From positions 1 through 10,516 of the forward strand of contig JALSZZ010000199.1 of the NCBI GenBank assembly GCA_027075825.1: 10,516 nucleotides of DNA, in the 5' to 3' direction. This DNA comes from Mariprofundaceae bacterium (GTDB lineage Bacteria > Pseudomonadota > Zetaproteobacteria > Mariprofundales > Mariprofundaceae). Made by a program: the position numbers and the translations under genes. Below the pieces are notes generated by a model, which saw nothing but the letters and a program-made list of their open reading frames with translations, did not search any database and was not told the origin of the DNA. Of this stretch, positions 7,445 to 10,516 are shown piece after piece (the stretch's first letter is position 1; each line of letters starts with the position of its first letter).

Positions 7445-7480
7445 TTGCCCAGGCCCGGATTGCAGCCTAGGCTTGGGCAA
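7445..7480 (+). promoter_or_regulatory. Hairpin ending on a start codon
   Basis: An 11-bp stem pairs 7445-7455 with 7470-7480, all Watson-Crick except one G-U, around a 14-nt loop. The last base of the 3' arm is the A of ATG 7480. No U-run follows, so it is not an intrinsic terminator. It would mask the ribosome landing site of the cyclic-nucleotide-binding gene, which also lacks a clear Shine-Dalgarno. The pairing is seen directly; a regulatory role is inferred. Confidence 0.5.
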
Positions 7481-8541
7481 TGGCACTGAATGAACGCGAA
7501 CTGTTGCTGGTTTACGAACGTCTGAATGAGATCTTCAGAGAGGATATTCGTATTTCCCGGCCGCTGGTGCAAATGTTGCGTCAGGCAGGTAAGGATCGCG
7601 AAGCCAGCGAGATTGCCTTTCTTACTGCACAACGCATGATTTCGAGTCAGCGTTCGGAGAGTGCCCTGGGCTTTCTTGAAATGTGTCGGCAAATCGGCCA
7701 CCCATCTGAGGATGAGATCAATTCCCTGATGGTCATTGCCGAACTGACGGGCGAAGATTCAGAGACCCGGGGGAATAGCAGCGTGTTTCCGCTTGTCAGC
7801 CAGTTGTCTGATCAGGAAAGCATGGATTTTATCGCTCATGGCGATTTGCGACGCTTTAACGTCGGCGAGACAGTGCTTGAGCAGGATGAGGTCAGCGACA
7901 GCTTTTATCTGATTCTTGACGGGCGAGTGCATATTCATATGCATTCGGGCAACAGTGAACTGAGCCTGAATCAGCTCGGCCCGGGGGATTTTTTTGGTGA
8001 ATTCGCCAGTATTTATCACCTGCCGCGTTCGGCAACAGCGACGACGCTAACACCTTGTTTGTTGCTGGAACTGTCTGAAGAAGACATTCAGAAGCTGATG
8101 CAGGCCTCGCCGCTGGCGGGTGAATATTTATTGAATATCGTCAGACAGCGTATGGTGTACTCCATGAGTTGCGGTCATCCTGCGCTTGCTGATATCGCGG
8201 AAATTGACCGTGAGTGGATGGCAAAGAAGTCATCCATTTATGAATTTTCATCGCAGCAGCAGCTTCAGGCGGACAGCCTGCCTGAAGGACAGTGGGCTAT
8301 TGTTTTCATCGGCGCATTTGAACGAAAGAAAGAAACAGGCGAGACGAAACGGTTTGAGGCTGGCGAGATGTTTTCTACTACCCTGCCTGCGGAAGAAACC
8401 TGGCAGGCATGTGGGCGAACATTTGTTTATTGTCTGTCTGCGGATGTATTTGCTTCTTTTTGCAATGCCTATGTGCCGTTCGAGGAATGGGTGCAATCAC
8501 ATGTGGAAGGCGCACCCGCACCGATTGGAATATCGGGTTAA
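7480..8541 (+). CDS. Cyclic-nucleotide-binding domain protein without DNA-binding domain
   Basis: A 353-aa cytoplasmic protein with no signal peptide. Residues 1-100 are predicted helical and of unknown type. Residues about 103-215 are a cNMP-binding beta-roll: GETVLEQDEVSDSFYLILDG, then the phosphate-binding cassette GDFFGEFASIYHLPRSATAT with Glu174 and Arg183, the residues that contact ribose and phosphate in the CRP/PKA family. Both are kept, so cAMP or cGMP binding is plausible. Residues about 250-345 look like a second, degenerate beta-roll (EGQWAIVFIGAFERK, RFEAGEMF) without a recognisable cassette. There is no helix-turn-helix, kinase or cyclase domain, so this is not a classical CRP/FNR regulator; a sensor or adaptor acting by protein contact is likelier. 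ATG 7480 is the only good start because an in-frame TAG stands at 7468. It lies 72 nt after the surface-protein cluster and starts at the foot of a hairpin. Confidence 0.85.
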   Translation: MALNERELLLVYERLNEIFREDIRISRPLVQMLRQAGKDREASEIAFLTAQRMISSQRSESALGFLEMCRQIGHPSEDEINSLMVIAELTGEDSETRGNSSVFPLVSQLSDQESMDFIAHGDLRRFNVGETVLEQDEVSDSFYLILDGRVHIHMHSGNSELSLNQLGPGDFFGEFASIYHLPRSATATTLTPCLLLELSEEDIQKLMQASPLAGEYLLNIVRQRMVYSMSCGHPALADIAEIDREWMAKKSSIYEFSSQQQLQADSLPEGQWAIVFIGAFERKKETGETKRFEAGEMFSTTLPAEETWQACGRTFVYCLSADVFASFCNAYVPFEEWVQSHVEGAPAPIGISG

Positions 8542-8646
8542 TTTTATCCTTCTGCCAGACAGGGGGAATTTTTTGCTGTTCAGGGGGACTGAATTGTGCT
8601 TGCAGGTGATAGCTCTTGTGACTACAGTGCGCTGCAGAGGTGGCGT

Positions 8647-9003
8647 ATGAAGTGTATTATTTCATTTATTCTGGCTTTTTGTCTCCCCGCAGTGGTGAGT
8701 GCGGCAGACTTTTCCACAGGTGATGCAGCCAAAGGCAAGGCCATTTATGATCAGATTTGTGTGCATTGTCATCATTTGACTGATGAGACAAGCGCCGTAG
8801 GTGCGCCTGGCTTCAAGGGTGTGACCAGGAGACGCACGCTGGAATGGATCAATGAATGGATTTCCGGACCCGAAGCCTTCGTCAAAAAAGATGCCGCAGC
8901 CAAAGAGCTGGTCAAAGGCAAGCCCATTGTGATGCCAACATTTCCTGAAATGCAGGTGGAGCAAAACCGGATGGATATTATTGCTTTTCTGAAAACCCTT
9001 TAG
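8647..9003 (+). CDS. Small monoheme c-type cytochrome
   Basis: A 118-aa protein. The signal peptide MKCIISFILAFCLPAVVSA ends at Ala19, leaving a mature protein of about 99 residues for the periplasm. The heme site is Cys38-Val-His-Cys41-His42, with covalent heme attachment and His42 as axial ligand. Met96 (in VMPTF) or Met102 is the likely second axial ligand, giving a class I cytochrome c that shuttles electrons. The start is ATG 8647, preceded by AGAGG at 8636-8640; earlier in-frame codons would put a charged stretch before the signal peptide. A weak possible promoter (TTGCAG 8600-8605, 17 nt, TACAGT 8623-8628) lies just upstream. The gene follows the cyclic-nucleotide-binding gene by about 105 nt and ends in its own terminator. 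The redox partner cannot be told from the window. Confidence 0.9.
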   Translation: MKCIISFILAFCLPAVVSAADFSTGDAAKGKAIYDQICVHCHHLTDETSAVGAPGFKGVTRRRTLEWINEWISGPEAFVKKDAAAKELVKGKPIVMPTFPEMQVEQNRMDIIAFLKTL

Positions 9004-9043
9004 GTTGCGAAGCAGAGTGAAGGTCGCGCATAACCTTCGGCAC

Positions 9044-9071
9044 AAAGGGACTTGCCAAGTCCCTTTTTCTT
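9044..9071 (+). terminator. Intrinsic terminator after the cytochrome gene
   Basis: A perfect 10-bp stem pairs 9044-9053 (AAAGGGACTT) with 9057-9066 around the loop GCC, merging into a T-rich tract (TTTTTCTT). A weaker 6-bp hairpin (9019-9024 with 9033-9038) precedes it. Confidence 0.88.
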
Positions 9072-9079
9072 ACCATAAT
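9052..9079 (+). promoter_or_regulatory. Sigma-70-type promoter of tRNA-Ser, nested in the terminator
   Basis: TTGCCA at 9052-9057 (5 of 6 to the -35 consensus) and CATAAT at 9074-9079 (5 of 6 to the -10) are 16 nt apart. The following bases (GCCGCGC) form a GC-rich discriminator, as expected for stringently controlled stable-RNA promoters. Predicted transcription start is near 9086, about 34 nt before the tRNA. Confidence 0.6.
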
Positions 9080-9119
9080 GCCGCGCTCTGCGGCTTGCTT
9101 CACAAGCTGGCAAACATTC

Positions 9120-9209
9120 GGAGAGATGGCTGAGTGGCTGAAAGCGCGCCCCTGCTAAGGGCGTATAGGCTAAAACCTATCGAGGGTTCGAATCCCTCTC
9201 TCTCCGCCA
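9120..9209 (+). tRNA. tRNA-Ser (anticodon GCU)
   Basis: A full cloverleaf of 90 nt. Acceptor stem GGAGAGA 9120-9126 pairs with 9199-9205; discriminator G at 9206; encoded CCA at 9207-9209. The anticodon stem is 9147-9151 with 9159-9163, loop CTGCTAA, anticodon GCT at 9154-9156, reading AGC/AGU serine codons. The long variable arm (ATAGG/CCTAT) is typical of class II tRNAs such as serine. T arm GAGGG-TTCGAAT-CCCTC. No copy of the 3' end is seen nearby, so there is no sign of use as an integration site within the window. Confidence 0.97.
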
Positions 9210-9216
9210 CTGAATT

Positions 9217-9231
9217 CCGAAGCTCCTTCGG
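9217..9231 (+). other. Small hairpin just after tRNA-Ser
   Basis: A 6-bp stem CCGAAG/CTTCGG with loop CTC begins 7 nt after the encoded CCA. No T-run follows, so read-through into the next genes is possible. It may help 3' processing or protect the transcript end. Confidence 0.4.
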
Positions 9232-9279
9232 GTAAGCGTCAGGTGCGGATTATTACCACACGGTTCGACCGGGCTTTTC

Positions 9280-9285
9280 AGGGGG
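9280..9285 (+). promoter_or_regulatory. Ribosome binding site favouring a TTG start
   Basis: AGGGGG lies 4 nt before TTG 9290 but 19 nt before the alternative ATG 9305. It favours the TTG start of the DUF2155-like lipoprotein gene. Confidence 0.5.
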
Positions 9286-9289
9286 CTTC

Positions 9290-9792
9290 TTGTCTTATTA
9301 CAGAATGACACTTCTTTCCTTGCTTTTTCTGACCGGACTTGTTGTTGCCGGATGCGATAATGGTGATGTTTCCCAGATTGAGTGGATGATTCCCATGCAA
9401 CCATCTCAGGATGACCATAGCAGCAGCACGCTGGCTGATCAGGTACCGGCATGGGCTGTGCATGAAGGCATGAGCGTTGATATCAGCCTGCTCAGCAAAC
9501 ACAAGGCCAGGCGGTGGGATTATCATCTTGATGCCGATACTGTCGTAAAGCGCGATGATATGACGATTGAACTGCTTGGTGTGACGCACGGCCTTCGTGT
9601 TGACAAGAACGGGTATCGTGAAGATGACGATGTTGATAACCCTGCCGCATGGTTACGGATCATGAAAAAGGGACATATCATTTATGAAGGCTGGATGTAC
9701 CAGAAATTCCCCGAATTATTTGGTCTTGATGATCCCGAGTGGTGGATCAGCATCAGGGCCGTTCAGCAGGTGCCTGCCAACAGGAGTAACAC

Positions 9793-9796
<4 letters not shown>
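9290..9796 (+). CDS. DUF2155-like lipoprotein
   Basis: A 168-aa protein from TTG 9290. This start is chosen because AGGGGG is well placed and it supplies Arg5 to the signal peptide; ATG 9305 would give 163 aa with an uncharged N-terminus. The signal ends in a lipobox (LVVAGC) with Asp directly after Cys, the E. coli Lol-avoidance residue, so inner-membrane retention is likely if that rule holds here. The mature C-terminal half (about residues 75-165) resembles DUF2155: an aliphatic strand segment, then PAAWLRIMKKG and YEGWMYQKFPELFGLDDPEW, matching the family's GWM...P signature, but without the Cys pair found in many alphaproteobacterial members. The biochemical role of DUF2155 is unknown. 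Its stop overlaps the next start (GTGA), so the two are translationally coupled; argB follows in the same set. Family assignment is moderate, from motif memory only. Confidence 0.75.

Positions 9797-10516
<720 letters not shown>

Noticed and set aside
7445..7480. Hairpin as an intrinsic terminator of the surface-protein cluster
   Set aside because: No T-run follows on either strand, and the stem runs into the next start codon.
8596..8646. Upstream extension of the cytochrome gene
   Set aside because: It would add a polar, charged stretch before a complete signal peptide, and ATG 8647 has its own AGAGG site.
8186..8650. A 154-codon plus-strand open frame overlapping the end of the cNMP-binding gene
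   Set aside because: It overlaps well-supported coding sequence in another frame and gives a Cys/Arg-rich translation with no domain or signal peptide.
9120..9209. tRNA-Ser as an integrated-element attachment site
   Set aside because: No second copy of the tRNA 3' end and no integrase are visible in the window.
9217..9231. Hairpin after the tRNA as a terminator
   Set aside because: It is followed by GTAAGCG rather than a T tract.

Overview
The window looks like a chromosomal segment from a Gram-negative bacterium, most likely a proteobacterium of moderate GC content. Supporting signs are Sec signal peptides and lipoboxes, a periplasmic c-type cytochrome, a DUF2155-like lipoprotein and a proteobacterial-type argB. 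Genus cannot be fixed from the sequence. A zetaproteobacterial (Mariprofundus-like) or gammaproteobacterial origin is a low-confidence guess.

Region 1 (1-7407) is a tightly packed, same-strand cluster of four genes for exported proteins. First is the 3' part (1603 codons in the window) of a giant modular surface or secreted protein. Its order is MAM/jelly-roll-like domains, fibronectin III, more jelly rolls, a second fibronectin III, more jelly rolls, two Big_1-type Ig domains, thrombospondin-3/EF-hand-like calcium repeats, one 'GQYG/HVYGDDP/DEGA' module and two 'GWNLVS' modules. Then come a 139-aa lipoprotein, a 397-aa secreted protein with two GQYG modules and a C-terminal dockerin-like pair, and a 316-aa secreted protein with one GQYG module and two GWNLVS modules. 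Gaps are 28 nt, 3 nt and an overlap, so the set is probably co-transcribed. The shared module occurs five times over four genes. I do not recognise it as a named family, and it is the main candidate here for an undescribed system, perhaps a self-assembling or cross-linked extracellular structure.

Region 2 (7408-9071) holds two soluble or periplasmic genes. One is a cyclic-nucleotide-binding protein without a DNA-binding domain, whose start codon lies at the foot of a strong hairpin. The other is a small monoheme cytochrome c, followed by an intrinsic terminator.

Region 3 (9044-9289) holds tRNA-Ser(GCU). Its likely promoter is nested inside the preceding terminator.

Region 4 (9290-10516) is a translationally coupled set: a DUF2155-like lipoprotein, a multi-pass membrane protein of unknown function and the 5' end of argB (acetylglutamate kinase, arginine biosynthesis). 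The junctions are 4-nt GTGA and ATGA overlaps. All genes are on the + strand. No mobile element, CRISPR array or rRNA was seen, and no gene-free stretch exceeds 300 bases.
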